Source of the DNA: Thalassospira sp. MCCC 1A01428
GTDB lineage: Bacteria; Pseudomonadota; Alphaproteobacteria; Rhodospirillales; Thalassospiraceae
Length of the DNA: 64,000 nucleotides
NCBI RefSeq assembly: GCF_002115825.1
Contig: NZ_JFJZ01000010.1
Coordinates: 1-64,000, forward strand
Direction: 5' to 3'
The notes under the pieces: model-generated
Told to the model about the DNA's origin: nothing
Database searches by the model: none
Seen by the model: the letters and a program-made list of their open reading frames with translations, nothing else
Shown here: piece by piece, positions 45,445-55,264 of the stretch
Numbering within the stretch: position 1 is the stretch's first letter
Layout of the letters: each line of letters opens with the position of its first letter
Made by a program: the position numbers and the translations under genes

Positions 45445-46320
45445 ATGTTTGCCAATATTTTTGCCATTCTGGCACCGGTTTTTATCACAACCGGTCTGGG
45501 ATATTTCTGGGCACGGGCCGGCAAACATTTTGATACATCCCTTGTCACATCGCTTGTGACCTATTTTGGCACACCGTGCCTGACCTTTGCCGCCCTTGCC
45601 ACCGTTAAACTCGGCGCAGATGCCCTGTTGTCGATGGGCAGTGCAGCGGTTCTTTCCATTCTGGCCTTTATTGCCATTGGCTGGCCAATCCTGAAACTGT
45701 TCAAGCTATCCCCGCGTACCTATTTGCAATCGCTAAGCTGGCCCAATATTGGCAATGTCGGGTTACCGTTGTGTTTGCTGGCATTTGGCAATGATGGTTT
45801 GGCATTGGCCGTGGCATTTTTTGCCGCGATGATTGTGTTGCAACTTACTGTTGGCGTGGCGTTTGTCGCCGGCACATTTTCAATTCGCTCGCTTGCGAAA
45901 ATGCCGATTGTTCCGGCAACATTAATTGCAATTGTGTTTCTGGCAACCAAAACCCCGGTTCCGGCCTGGCTTTACAACACCACCGATCTGATCGGCCAGC
46001 TCACCATCCCGTTAATGCTGTTTACATTGGGTGTATCTTTGGCACGGCTTAAACCGGTCAGCCTGCTTCGCAGTATCGGCCTGTCGGTTTTGCGTCTGGC
46101 GATGGGGTTTGGTGTCGGTCTTGGATTATCGGAAATTCTGGGGCTGGACGGAGCGGCCCGAGGGGTTGTGATTTTGCAATGTTCAATGCCGGTCGCGGTT
46201 TTTTGTTACCTGTTTGCCCAGCTATACGACAACGACCCCGAAGAAGTTGCCGGGGTTGTTATTGCATCAACCTTTCTCGCTGCAATCAGCCTGCCTGCCC
46301 TGTTATGGTATGTTCTGTAA
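45445..46320 (+). CDS. AEC family transporter (auxin efflux carrier superfamily)
   Basis: This 291-residue protein has about ten hydrophobic helices and the AEC layout: an N-terminal LAPVFITTGLGYFWAR, a central SWPNIGNVGLPLCLLAFG motif and the C-terminal CSMPVAVFCYLFAQLYDNDPE followed by two helices. Bacterial AEC carriers move organic acids such as malate or malonate. The ATG has GGGGATG upstream. It converges on a small membrane protein gene 15 bases away. Substrate unknown. Confidence 0.87.
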   Translation: MFANIFAILAPVFITTGLGYFWARAGKHFDTSLVTSLVTYFGTPCLTFAALATVKLGADALLSMGSAAVLSILAFIAIGWPILKLFKLSPRTYLQSLSWPNIGNVGLPLCLLAFGNDGLALAVAFFAAMIVLQLTVGVAFVAGTFSIRSLAKMPIVPATLIAIVFLATKTPVPAWLYNTTDLIGQLTIPLMLFTLGVSLARLKPVSLLRSIGLSVLRLAMGFGVGLGLSEILGLDGAARGVVILQCSMPVAVFCYLFAQLYDNDPEEVAGVVIASTFLAAISLPALLWYVL

Positions 46321-46335
46321 CAGTCTGGCCGGCAA

Positions 46336-46695
46336 TCAGGGCGTAATTTTCAGTCGGTAATGGCCGGTATGGTCGTCGGTGGGATAGAACCCCACCGCAC
46401 AATCATAAGATCCACGTGTTAAATCCGGGTCATTGTTTTCCCCCGCCAGCTTACGCACAACGTCCTTGCATTTTTCAACGCTATCAAGTCCTTCGCCCGC
46501 AAACTTCAAGGCCGACCGATCGTTTTTATCGGGGTAATAAACGGCGGTTACACTTTCCCACGGGGCCGCATTATCGGGCCATATCTGATTGGCGAACCAT
46601 TCGCGCGGGCCGCCCAGTGTTGACCATGCCAAAATGGCAATAATACCCACGGCCAATAACCGGCGGGCCATTCGTCCGCGAATAAAATGCATCAT
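46336..46695 (-). CDS. Membrane-anchored hypothetical protein, coupled to a DinB gene
   Basis: I do not recognise this 119-residue protein. A single N-terminal helix (about 11-27: RLLAVGIIAILAWSTLG) is followed by a short extracytoplasmic domain with two Cys (EKCKDVV and SYDCAVGFYP) and several aromatic residues. The Cys pair could form a disulfide in the periplasm. Its ATG overlaps the DinB stop (46692-46695), so the two genes are translationally coupled. Function unknown. Confidence 0.7.
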   Translation of the reverse strand: MMHFIRGRMARRLLAVGIIAILAWSTLGGPREWFANQIWPDNAAPWESVTAVYYPDKNDRSALKFAGEGLDSVEKCKDVVRKLAGENNDPDLTRGSYDCAVGFYPTDDHTGHYRLKITP

Positions 46696-47252
46696 TTATC
46701 GTTCCAGCCAATATCCTGAAAATCGCTTCCGCGGTAAACGGCGTCGCAATCGAGATAATATTCGTCAAGTTGGGGCGGTTTTTGCGGCGTTCCCGATAAC
46801 ATCGCATGAACCTGCCCGCGATGATGTGTTTGATGCACAAACAAATGCGACAACACCGCCCCTGCTGTCTCATAGGCCGTTTCGCCCTTGCCTCGGTCCA
46901 GTGTTACCATTTCCAGGGCAGCGTCCCCTGTCAGTTTTTCGCAAAAATCCAGCAATTCACCATCGCTGGCGCGCTGGGCTTCGGCCAGGGTCGTTATATC
47001 GGCAAAGGGGTTGGCACTGGTAAAACAATCCCGCCCCCGACCGCCGGATTTAAGGGCATCAATATAATACCAATCCACGATCAGGATATGATTGAGGGTT
47101 TGCAGGATTGTTGGGAAAAATGACGTGCGCCCTGCTGTTAGCTCTATCTGCGGCAGTTTTTCACAACAGGCCAATAAACGAAAATTCGACCAGGCATTAT
47201 TACGGGCCTGATCAAAAAACGATGTTCCCGGCATTGCCGTGCGCATGGGCAT
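46692..47252 (-). CDS. DinB family protein (metal-dependent four-helix bundle)
   Basis: This 186-residue protein matches DinB/YfiT-like bundles: NNAWSNFRLLACCEKL in helix 1, the metal-binding His in LNHILIVDW, and HLFVHQTHHRGQVHAML in which HxxxH completes the site. The superfamily contains thiol transferases (bacillithiol/mycothiol-type) and uncharacterised DNA-damage-inducible proteins. It lies 23 bases after thiD on the same strand and overlaps the next gene by four bases. Its start is weakly supported by a ribosome site; 47246 and 47234 are alternatives. Confidence 0.82.
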   Translation of the reverse strand: MPMRTAMPGTSFFDQARNNAWSNFRLLACCEKLPQIELTAGRTSFFPTILQTLNHILIVDWYYIDALKSGGRGRDCFTSANPFADITTLAEAQRASDGELLDFCEKLTGDAALEMVTLDRGKGETAYETAGAVLSHLFVHQTHHRGQVHAMLSGTPQKPPQLDEYYLDCDAVYRGSDFQDIGWNDK

Positions 47253-47275
47253 AACACGTGGCTTTCTATTGCGGG

Positions 47276-48076
47276 TTATTCACCGGTGACGGGATGGGCA
47301 TGATTTAGCGGGCCATTCCCCTTGCCGAAATCAGGGGCGGTACGGATGGCTTCACGTACATAAGCACGCGCACGCGCCACCGCATCCCCCAGATCAAGCC
47401 CCTGGGCAATCCCTGTTGCAATGGCACTGGCAAGGGTGCAGCCCGTACCATGGTTATTGTTCGACGGAATACGGTCTTCTTCAAAGCCGGAAATACCGTG
47501 TTCACGATCCCACAAAATATCGACAATCCTGTTTCCCTCGGAATGCCCGCCTTTGACCAGAACAGCATTGGCCCCCATCGCGCCAATCTTTTCTGCCGCC
47601 AAAATCATATCGGCCTCGCTGGTAATGCGAAGACCAGACAAAACTTCTGCTTCGGGAATATTAGGGGTTAAAACAGTGGCACGCGGTATCAGCAGTTTGA
47701 TCAGGCTTTCAACCGCATCTTCTTCCAACAGGCGTGATCCGCTTTGCGAAATCATTACCGGATCAATCACCACAGGCACACCGGCCGCTTTGCCATCCAG
47801 CAAGCCGGCAACAGCCTTGATCACGGGGACAGAATGTAACATACCGGTTTTCAGACAATCCGCACCGATATCATCGAGCATCAATTCAGCCTGCTGGATG
47901 ATAAAGGCAGGGTCGATCCCCAACACGCCAAACACGCCCTGGGTGTTTTGTGCCGTAAGGGCTGTAATCGCCGTGGCGGCATAGCCCCCCAGCACAGTCA
48001 CGGTTTTAATGTCTGCCTGAATACCCGCACCCCCGGAACTATCAGAACCGGCAAGGATCAACACACGCCCCTTCAT
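47276..48076 (-). CDS. thiD: Hydroxymethylpyrimidine/phosphomethylpyrimidine kinase
   Basis: This 266-residue ribokinase-fold protein phosphorylates HMP and HMP-P for thiamine synthesis. It has LILAGSDSSGGAGIQADIKT at the start, KTGML, IDPVMISQSG (Cys/Ser-type position), ATVLTPNIPEAE and the anion hole HGTGCTLASAIA near the end. The ATG at 48076 follows AGGAG by seven bases; an in-frame start at 48103 adds nine unlikely residues. It is 56 bases after glmM and is followed by dinB, so the three probably form one transcript. Confidence 0.95.
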   Translation of the reverse strand: MKGRVLILAGSDSSGGAGIQADIKTVTVLGGYAATAITALTAQNTQGVFGVLGIDPAFIIQQAELMLDDIGADCLKTGMLHSVPVIKAVAGLLDGKAAGVPVVIDPVMISQSGSRLLEEDAVESLIKLLIPRATVLTPNIPEAEVLSGLRITSEADMILAAEKIGAMGANAVLVKGGHSEGNRIVDILWDREHGISGFEEDRIPSNNNHGTGCTLASAIATGIAQGLDLGDAVARARAYVREAIRTAPDFGKGNGPLNHAHPVTGE

Positions 48077-48132
48077 CGGGAATCTCCTGTTCTTCAAACC
48101 CAAATTGCGGAAAGCCGAAGCCTGAACCGGCT

Positions 48133-49482
48133 TTAGGCGGTTACCGTATTGATTTGCGCAATAATACCATCAACAACACGTTCGACATGGATAGCATCAT
48201 CGCCTTCGGCCATCACCCGGATCAACGGTTCAGTGCCCGATTTGCGAATAAGCACTCTGCCGTTACCGTCAAACGACTTTTCCGCAGCGGAAATTGCCTC
48301 GATCACACTGGTATGGCCCAAGGGGTCGGTACCGGCAGCATAACGCACATTTTTCAAAACTTGCGGCAGCGGATCAAATACATGGGTCATCTGTGATACC
48401 GGGCCGTCATGCCCCGCCAGCACAGCCAGCACCTGCAAGGATGCCAGCAAGCCATCACCGGTCGAGGCGAAGTCCGACAACACAATATGTCCGGACTGTT
48501 CACCGCCAACATTACAACCGAGGGCACGCATCTGCTCGACCACATAACGATCCCCAACCTTGGTACGGATCAGGCGCAATCCCTGATTTTCCAGATACCG
48601 TTCCAGACCCAGATTTGACATCACCGTTGCCACCAGGGCATTGCCGCGCAACTGGCCGGTTTTGTGCCAATGCGTGGTTACAAGCCCCATTAACTGGTCG
48701 CCATCAATCAGGCGACCGTTTTCATCGCACATCTGAACACGGTCAGCATCCCCGTCAAGGGCAATGCCGACATCGGCGTTTTGCGCAACAACCAGGTCGC
48801 ACATGGGTTTGGTGTGGGTCGAACCACAATTATCATTAATATTAAAACCGTTTGGTGTGGTGCCAAGTTCAATAACGTCTGCACCCAGTTCACGCAAAAC
48901 CATCGGTGCAACGCTGTAGGCGGCACCATTGGCGCAATCAAGGACAATTCGTAATCCTTCAAGCGTTACATGCCCCGGCAACGACGATTTAACGGCTTCA
49001 ATATAACGCCCCGGTGCGTCCTCAATGCGCTTTGCCCGGCCCAATGATTTGGCCGGCACCAGCAAAGCCGAAAGATCACTTTCCATCAGGGCTTCAATTT
49101 CGCTTTCAACCGCATCGGATAATTTGAAACCATCCGGGCCAAACAGCTTGATGCCATTGTCTTCAAAGGGGTTATGTGATGCGGAAATCATCACACCAAT
49201 ATCGGCCCGCATCGATTTGGTCAGCATTGCAACCGCAGGCGTAGGCATTGGCCCCACCAGAATTACATCCATCCCCATGGATGTAAAACCGGCGACCAGG
49301 GCTGGTTCAAGCATATAACCCGACAAACGGGTATCCTTGCCGATCACCACACGATGACGGTGGTTGCCGCGGGTAAAATATTGCCCTGCGGCCATACCAA
49401 CCTTAAGGGCGACTTCGGCCGTCATCGGCGCACTGTTGGCAGTTCCACGGATCCCGTCGGTCCCAAAATACTTGCGGCTCAT
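48133..49482 (-). CDS. glmM: Phosphoglucosamine mutase
   Basis: This 449-residue enzyme converts glucosamine-6-P to glucosamine-1-P for peptidoglycan and lipopolysaccharide. It starts [15 protein letters not shown] and has the phospho-Ser102 in [15 protein letters not shown], the metal loop DGDADRVQM and C-terminal [18 protein letters not shown] at 49482 follows GAAAG. In related bacteria glmM usually follows folP directly; here the two are separated by the two-kinase cassette. Confidence 0.96.
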   Translation of the reverse strand: MSRKYFGTDGIRGTANSAPMTAEVALKVGMAAGQYFTRGNHRHRVVIGKDTRLSGYMLEPALVAGFTSMGMDVILVGPMPTPAVAMLTKSMRADIGVMISASHNPFEDNGIKLFGPDGFKLSDAVESEIEALMESDLSALLVPAKSLGRAKRIEDAPGRYIEAVKSSLPGHVTLEGLRIVLDCANGAAYSVAPMVLRELGADVIELGTTPNGFNINDNCGSTHTKPMCDLVVAQNADVGIALDGDADRVQMCDENGRLIDGDQLMGLVTTHWHKTGQLRGNALVATVMSNLGLERYLENQGLRLIRTKVGDRYVVEQMRALGCNVGGEQSGHIVLSDFASTGDGLLASLQVLAVLAGHDGPVSQMTHVFDPLPQVLKNVRYAAGTDPLGHTSVIEAISAAEKSFDGNGRVLIRKSGTEPLIRVMAEGDDAIHVERVVDGIIAQINTVTA

Positions 49483-49856
49483 GTGTTGTGTTCTTTCACT
49501 ATGCTTGATCCGGCATCTCAACAACCGGGTTCCTTGCTTGATCGTCCGGTTTCGGTCTGCGGTTATAACAAAGTCAGGTCAGAATGCCACCGGCTTGTCC
49601 ATTCTTCTTCTTATACCTGCCCCAGCCAAACAGATGGTTTTGTATATACCGGACAATGAAGCGGTTCAAATCCGCATAACAAAGCAATGGCATCAGGCCT
49701 GATTTAACGTTAACACATAAACGGGGTGGTTTTTGAGGGTCCAGGGGATTGATACCGTCAAAAAAAATAGCAATGGGGATATACCGGCAACTTTCGCATA
49801 ACGTGCAAAGTGTTGGCCAACAAACACGACCGGAACGCATCCCCGAACAAACGGAA

Positions 49857-51899
49857 ATGCAAAAAAAACGGTCCATTTTTTATATTCTGATTGCTGTCTT
49901 TTATACCGTTCTTTTCCTGACCGGAAGCATCGCACATGCCCAGGGCGCACGTCTGACAGTTACACCGCCAGGCAAGCAGGCCCTGTTTGACATGTCGCTG
50001 GACCCGTATATCGTTCGCCTGAACGACCCGGAACGAATTCTGTCGTTTCGCGAAGTCGTAGAGCGGCCTGCCAAGGATTTTGTCCCGGTCCACAATTCGA
50101 TCGGTGCGGGATATACCCGTGACGCAGTCTGGTATCGGGCAGAATTTGAAGTAGAATTTCCCGACACACCGGAAACAGCGACATCACACAATATGCGCCT
50201 GTTTCTGGAAATAAGCCCGCCTTACCTTAACCGGATTGATGTCGCGATCTTTAGCATAAATGCGCAAAAATTCGTCTGGCGCGACCTGCTGGGTGATGCC
50301 ATCAAGGCAACCAGCGACACCATAAAAAGCCGCTACCCGACAACCCGCCTTCCTGATCTTGCGCCGGGTAAATACAGCATTGTTTTTCGGGTGGAAACAA
50401 CCAGCACCAACACCCTGTCAGCCAGCTTTCGCAATGATTCGACCCTGATGTCAAAAGGCGGGCGCGCCCTGATCCTGTCAAGCATTCTGGTCGCAGCCCT
50501 GACGGTTATTGGCGGCGTTTATCTTGTCGGCGGTGTATTGATCCGCGATATTTCGCTGTTCTGGTATGGCAATTACGTTTTGTCAGTGGCAATAACGTGC
50601 ATTGGTCTTTCCGGATTGGGCCTTTTACTGTTGCAACCTCTATGGCCTCCTTTAAATGACATCGTAACAGGTGGCGGTTCGGCCCTGTCTGTGGCAACCA
50701 GCGTCATGATGTGGGTTACGGTTATTAACTTGCGCCAGTTAAACCAGCGTCTCTATCGGGCTTATTGTATTTATGCCGGTATTGCGGCCTCGATGGTGCT
50801 AACATCGCCGACCTCCTATTACACCGAATTTGGTCATTATTTTCTGTCGTTTCACCTGCTCGTGCTTGTGAGCATGTTTATCTGCCTGATCTATCGTGTC
50901 TGGCTCACTCCGCGGGGCATGCACCTGTTTTATCTGGTCGCTTTGGGTCTTCCCTGCATTGCAGCTGCCCTTTATGTTGCCTCTTTGGTCGGCGCGGCAC
51001 CAACAAACCAGCTCACCCGGGTTGTTTATCCGGTAGCTACCATTTTCCATCTGATCCTGATGGGAATAGCGATGGCGTATCGCACCAGTTATCTTGAAAA
51101 CTCGCGGATTGCAGCACAAAGCCGGCGCCATCGAACCCGCCTTCTTGCCGAAGAACAACGCGAATTCATTACCATGTTAGGTCACGAATTTCGAACACCA
51201 CTGGCAATCATTCAACGATCAGCCGAGTTAATTTCGTTGCATCTTGGTGATGCCGGTGAAGGTATCGCCGATCGCATGGCGCGCATCCGTAACCACGCAG
51301 GTCAATTATCCGGGCTGGTGGATGTTTTTCTGACAAAAGACACCCTTGATCGCGGAGCGTTCACCCTGAACCGCCAAACCGTCAATCTGTTTGAGTTCCT
51401 TGCCGGTATTATCGGTTCCGTTGATCAGGAAGGCACACAAATTGATATTACCCTGCACGGCGATGCCGATACGTCCATCAACGCGGACCCGACCCTTTTA
51501 AAACTTGCCATCATTAATGTCATTGAAAACGCACGAAAATACGCGCCAGGATCGCCTGTTTCAATTGATTGCAATCATCGGGGCGACGGATATGCCTATA
51601 TCCGCCTGGTAGACCACGGACCCGGCATGAACGAAGAAGACCTGTCACAGGTTTCCCTGGCATTTTATCGGGGTAAAACCTCGGATGGTACCCGTGGCGT
51701 TGGCCTGGGCCTGCATATCGCCAGCCGCATTCTCGAAGCCCATAACGGGGCGATCACAATGTCGGTCGCCGAAAAAGGTGGCACCACAGTTATTTTCAAA
51801 CTGCCAATTGATCGCGAAGCAACCATTTACAATATCCGCCACCGCAATACCCAACGGATTACGTCGGGCCGAAATGCACGCAAGACGGGGGCAGACTGA
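49857..51899 (+). CDS. 7TMR-DISM sensor histidine kinase (copy 1, intact catalytic motifs)
   Basis: From the ATG at 49857 the 680-residue protein has a signal peptide (about 1-28, cut near AHA), a periplasmic 7TMR-DISMED2-like beta domain (about 30-205), seven hydrophobic helices (about 215-415), a HisKA domain with His443 in MLGHEFRTPLAII, and an HATPase domain with N box VIENARKYAP, G1 DHGPG (from Asp586) and G2 GVGLGL. It should autophosphorylate. A start at 49773 is possible, but the signal peptide begins at 49857. It is followed two bases later by a paralogue, and both converge on an OmpR-type regulator. Confidence 0.88.
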   Translation: MQKKRSIFYILIAVFYTVLFLTGSIAHAQGARLTVTPPGKQALFDMSLDPYIVRLNDPERILSFREVVERPAKDFVPVHNSIGAGYTRDAVWYRAEFEVEFPDTPETATSHNMRLFLEISPPYLNRIDVAIFSINAQKFVWRDLLGDAIKATSDTIKSRYPTTRLPDLAPGKYSIVFRVETTSTNTLSASFRNDSTLMSKGGRALILSSILVAALTVIGGVYLVGGVLIRDISLFWYGNYVLSVAITCIGLSGLGLLLLQPLWPPLNDIVTGGGSALSVATSVMMWVTVINLRQLNQRLYRAYCIYAGIAASMVLTSPTSYYTEFGHYFLSFHLLVLVSMFICLIYRVWLTPRGMHLFYLVALGLPCIAAALYVASLVGAAPTNQLTRVVYPVATIFHLILMGIAMAYRTSYLENSRIAAQSRRHRTRLLAEEQREFITMLGHEFRTPLAIIQRSAELISLHLGDAGEGIADRMARIRNHAGQLSGLVDVFLTKDTLDRGAFTLNRQTVNLFEFLAGIIGSVDQEGTQIDITLHGDADTSINADPTLLKLAIINVIENARKYAPGSPVSIDCNHRGDGYAYIRLVDHGPGMNEEDLSQVSLAFYRGKTSDGTRGVGLGLHIASRILEAHNGAITMSVAEKGGTTVIFKLPIDREATIYNIRHRNTQRITSGRNARKTGAD

Positions 51900-51901
51900 C
51901 C

Positions 51902-53986
51902 ATGCTGTTTACTGCCTTGGCCAAATATAAAAGCGCGCTGATATATCTAAAATCGCACAGGCCTGTTTCAGGGTTGCTGTTGATGATGATTATAGGCCTG
52001 ATAGCAGGGACTGACGCCCATTACAGCCCGGCACACGCTGGCCTGGCCCCTCCGGTCGATATTTCAGCACCTTTGTCGGACGATATTTTATTCACCGGAC
52101 ATATTGCCAGTTACCAGGACCCGGAACAGAACAAAACCCTAAACGACATTCGCGCCCTGCCCGACAGTGCCTTTACCGCCCATACCAAAGTCCCGGCCTT
52201 TGGCTATACCAACAATGCTATTTGGTATCGCATTGATTTGATCGCGTCCAACCCGATCCGCGAAAGCCGCCACATCGATATCGGCCCCATCTTTTTGAAC
52301 GTGATCAACCTGTATCTGACCCAAAAAGACAATCCGGTGCCTATTTGGTCGGTACTCCTGGGCGATCATGTTCCTTCAAGCCAACGTCCTGTTTTGGCAC
52401 CGGAACACTTGGCTCCGTTTCCGGCAATAGATAAGGGTAAATATACCCTCTACATTCGCACACAGTCCAACAGCACTCAATTTATCGAAGCATCCTTGCT
52501 ATCAAATGATGCTCAAATCAGCCGGTGGTCGCTGGGCCTGGCGGCAAAGGGGCTTTTTATTGGCGTTTTGATGATGATGTCGATCATTTACGTGGTGATC
52601 GGCTTTTTTATCCGTGATTACGCTGTTGCACTTTATGGCGCCTGCCTGGCGGCATTTGGCACATTATCATCAGCTGTTGGAGGGTTGTTTCTTACACTTT
52701 TTGCCCCGGAATGGCCCTATACCAATGATTTGCTGGTAGGGGCAGGAACGGCCATTAACATCGCGGCAGCCAGCCTGCTTTGGGTCAATATTCTTGATAT
52801 CGGTTCGGAATGCCGGTTTTGCAAAAAGATTTTCTATAGCTATTCCATCATTATTTTATTGGGGTCTGTCACGGCGACATCGCCACTTTACACCACCTTT
52901 GCCAGTTACTGTCAGTTATCGCATACATGTATCATGTTAATTTACATTAGTTTTCTGATACGGCGCATCATTCATAATCCGCGTTTTATTGTTCACTGGA
53001 TTTACCTGACTGTGATGGCGGTGCCCACCACCGCCCTGATGGTATATTACCTTGCCCTAAATCACTTCCTGCCCGTCAATGACATAACCGCTGCAGCATA
53101 CCCCTTTGCGCTGGCGGCACATCTTGTTTTAATGAGCGTGCTGATGGCATTGCGCATTACAGCCATTGACCGAGATCGCCTGAAAGCTGCCAATCTGGCT
53201 GAAAGTACAGAAAAGATTGTTCAGGAACAGCGCAAACTGGTTTCCATGCTATCGCACGAATTTCGCACCCCTTTGGCCGTGATCCAGCGGGCTGCTGAAA
53301 TGGTAACACTGCGTCTGAACAAAGATGCCCTTGCCCGTGGCGAGCATGGCGTTCCCCGCCCTGTAACAGACCGGCTGAAACGCATTCAGGACCAGTCAGG
53401 GAAACTGGCAAGACTGGTTGATGTGTTTTTAGGCAAGGATAACCTGAATGCCCCGCAATTTGCCCTGGCCCGCAAACTGATCCCGGCCAAAGGCTTTCTT
53501 CAGGAATTTATCACTCTGGCCCAGCGTGAAAACGCCAAACTTGACCTTGTTTATAACGGCGGGGCCAATAACGTTTTATATGCGGATGAAACCTTGCTGG
53601 GGCTGGCACTTACCAATGTCATCGAAAATGCGCGCCGCCACCAGCCAGGAGAACCCATTTCGCTGGTCGCGCACGAAGAATACAATATGACACTGAAAAT
53701 AGACATATCCCATCCGGGGTTGGACGGGGCCAAGGCAGTGGACATTGAAACCCTGCGCAATTCCATGTTTTCGATTCAAAGCACTCTCGAGCAGAATTCA
53801 GGACCGAACCGGTTTTACGAGAAAAAAACCAATCTGGAAACCATCACCCCGCGCAATGAAATTGCATTGGGCCTGCACATCACCCAGCGCATCATTGCCG
53901 CGCACGGCGGTAAAACCGATATTGTTTCAGGGGCGGAACAAGGATTTAATATCCGTATTATCCTGCCACTTGAAGCATCGCTATAA
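51902..53986 (+). CDS. 7TMR-DISM sensor histidine kinase paralogue (copy 2, degenerate ATP-binding domain)
   Basis: This 694-residue protein repeats the layout of its upstream neighbour: signal peptide (about 15-46), DISMED2-like domain, seven helices (about 215-420), and HisKA with His452 in MLSHEFRTPLAVI. In the HATPase domain the N box VIENARRHQP survives, but the G1 motif (Asp-x-Gly-x-Gly in copy 1) reads ISHPGLDG (602-609) and lacks the Asp that contacts adenine. G2 is EIALGL. It may have lost ATP binding yet keep the phospho-acceptor His, so it may act as a dimer partner of copy 1 or as a phosphatase. Confidence 0.86.
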   Translation: MLFTALAKYKSALIYLKSHRPVSGLLLMMIIGLIAGTDAHYSPAHAGLAPPVDISAPLSDDILFTGHIASYQDPEQNKTLNDIRALPDSAFTAHTKVPAFGYTNNAIWYRIDLIASNPIRESRHIDIGPIFLNVINLYLTQKDNPVPIWSVLLGDHVPSSQRPVLAPEHLAPFPAIDKGKYTLYIRTQSNSTQFIEASLLSNDAQISRWSLGLAAKGLFIGVLMMMSIIYVVIGFFIRDYAVALYGACLAAFGTLSSAVGGLFLTLFAPEWPYTNDLLVGAGTAINIAAASLLWVNILDIGSECRFCKKIFYSYSIIILLGSVTATSPLYTTFASYCQLSHTCIMLIYISFLIRRIIHNPRFIVHWIYLTVMAVPTTALMVYYLALNHFLPVNDITAAAYPFALAAHLVLMSVLMALRITAIDRDRLKAANLAESTEKIVQEQRKLVSMLSHEFRTPLAVIQRAAEMVTLRLNKDALARGEHGVPRPVTDRLKRIQDQSGKLARLVDVFLGKDNLNAPQFALARKLIPAKGFLQEFITLAQRENAKLDLVYNGGANNVLYADETLLGLALTNVIENARRHQPGEPISLVAHEEYNMTLKIDISHPGLDGAKAVDIETLRNSMFSIQSTLEQNSGPNRFYEKKTNLETITPRNEIALGLHITQRIIAAHGGKTDIVSGAEQGFNIRIILPLEASL

Positions 53987-54186
53987 CACGCAAGCCCAAC
54001 CTATACACAGGCAGTGCAGCCAACAAAACCAGACCATGCCGGAAGGCCAGGGTAAAACAAACCTAATATTTATTCAGCCAGCTCAAAAATCAGGCCGCAC
54101 CAACAAGATCAAACACTGTATTATTCAAACACGCACCGAACCGGTCCTTTTGGCCGATTGCAAACAGCATATCCGGACATTTGATA

Positions 54187-54951
54187 TTACGCGTTGGAAC
54201 GAACTTTTACCGGCGACACGTCGACATCGACTTCTTCGCCAACAATCAATGCAGGTGACGTAAATGCGTATCCCCGGCCGTATGCCGTGCGAACTGGCAA
54301 TTCATCGCCCGTATCTTTGGTAATTTTCTGGCGAACACGGCGAATGGCTGTATCCAGGTTTCGGCAATTTTCAGCGGTATCTGCCTTGCCCAGCGCCTTG
54401 ACAATATCGGGACGGGTCAGCCACCCGCCATTAGCGTCGATCAAAACACTAATAATTGTACGTTCCCCGGCCGTTAACACTGCACTGCCACCCTTTGGCG
54501 ACGTTAATGTCCAGTTCAGACGGTCAAGTTTCCAGCAATCATCCTCACCTTCCGACGCTGTTTCATTTGCGGCATCGGGCCCTGGGGTTGTCACCCGGCG
54601 CAATAAGGGGCGCAAGGCAGCTTCAATTACCGAAAGCGGGCTATCCTTGGTCAGGTAGACATCAGCACCGGACTGATAGCCAGCCAAATGTTGATCCATT
54701 CCTGAAAGCGATGTCAGCATCATGATCCCGCAATCAAGTTTATTGCGGGTGAAGCGTGCCAGATCGAACCCGTCGGCATCAGGCAACATCACGTCAAAAA
54801 TAACGGCGGTTGGAGTTAAGTCTTCAAGGGCACGATGAAATTCCTGGCCACTTTCACACCCGACAACATCAAACCCGCAAATCTCCAGATATTCACAAAG
54901 ATCGCGATTGAGGTCTTCATTGTCTTCGACCACAAAAATGCACGCAGCCAT
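54187..54951 (-). CDS. OmpR-type response regulator, convergent with the two kinases
   Basis: This 254-residue protein has a receiver domain (1-120: acidic pocket Glu9/Asp10, phospho-acceptor Asp53 in VIFDVMLPD, Thr80, Lys102 in LTKDSP) and a C-terminal winged helix (about 150-240: TAGERTIISVLIDANGGWLTR and NLDTAIRRVRQKI). A linker of about 25 acidic residues separates them. It should bind DNA as a dimer when phosphorylated by one or both kinases. The ATG has GGAGC upstream. Its target promoters are unknown. Confidence 0.9.
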   Translation of the reverse strand: MAACIFVVEDNEDLNRDLCEYLEICGFDVVGCESGQEFHRALEDLTPTAVIFDVMLPDADGFDLARFTRNKLDCGIMMLTSLSGMDQHLAGYQSGADVYLTKDSPLSVIEAALRPLLRRVTTPGPDAANETASEGEDDCWKLDRLNWTLTSPKGGSAVLTAGERTIISVLIDANGGWLTRPDIVKALGKADTAENCRNLDTAIRRVRQKITKDTGDELPVRTAYGRGYAFTSPALIVGEEVDVDVSPVKVRSNA

Positions 54952-55264
54952 TTATTCTGCTCCGACCGACCCGATAGCACCAGAAACGCTTTTACAATAT
55001 TGCACCACAACGATGTCAATATTCAATCGGGTTCGTATTTTTATCCTACCGGCGGGAAAACAGGTGACGCAGATGCAACACTGCATACTAGAAAAAGTTC
55101 TTCCGGTGATACAGATATGAAGACAATGGACGTCAATAGCAAGCCAGAAGCATCCCGTGTCAGAAATTGACAGAATTGGTTAAACGCAAAAAGAAAAAGG
55201 TGGAAACGATACATTTATCGCCCCCACCTTTTTCAAACGAACATAAAAACACGATCCGTCGGCG
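54952..55264. other. Intergenic region between the response regulator and folP
   Basis: It holds the folP terminator (55194-55233). The rest (about 240 bases) has no coding frame with a ribosome site and probably carries the response regulator promoter. Confidence 0.45.
55194..55233 (-). terminator. Terminator of folP
   Basis: AAAAAGGTGG (55194-55203) and CCACCTTTTT (55224-55233) form a 10-bp outer stem with an inner CGATA/TATCG stem; on the minus strand it lies about 30 bases past the folP stop. Confidence 0.82.
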
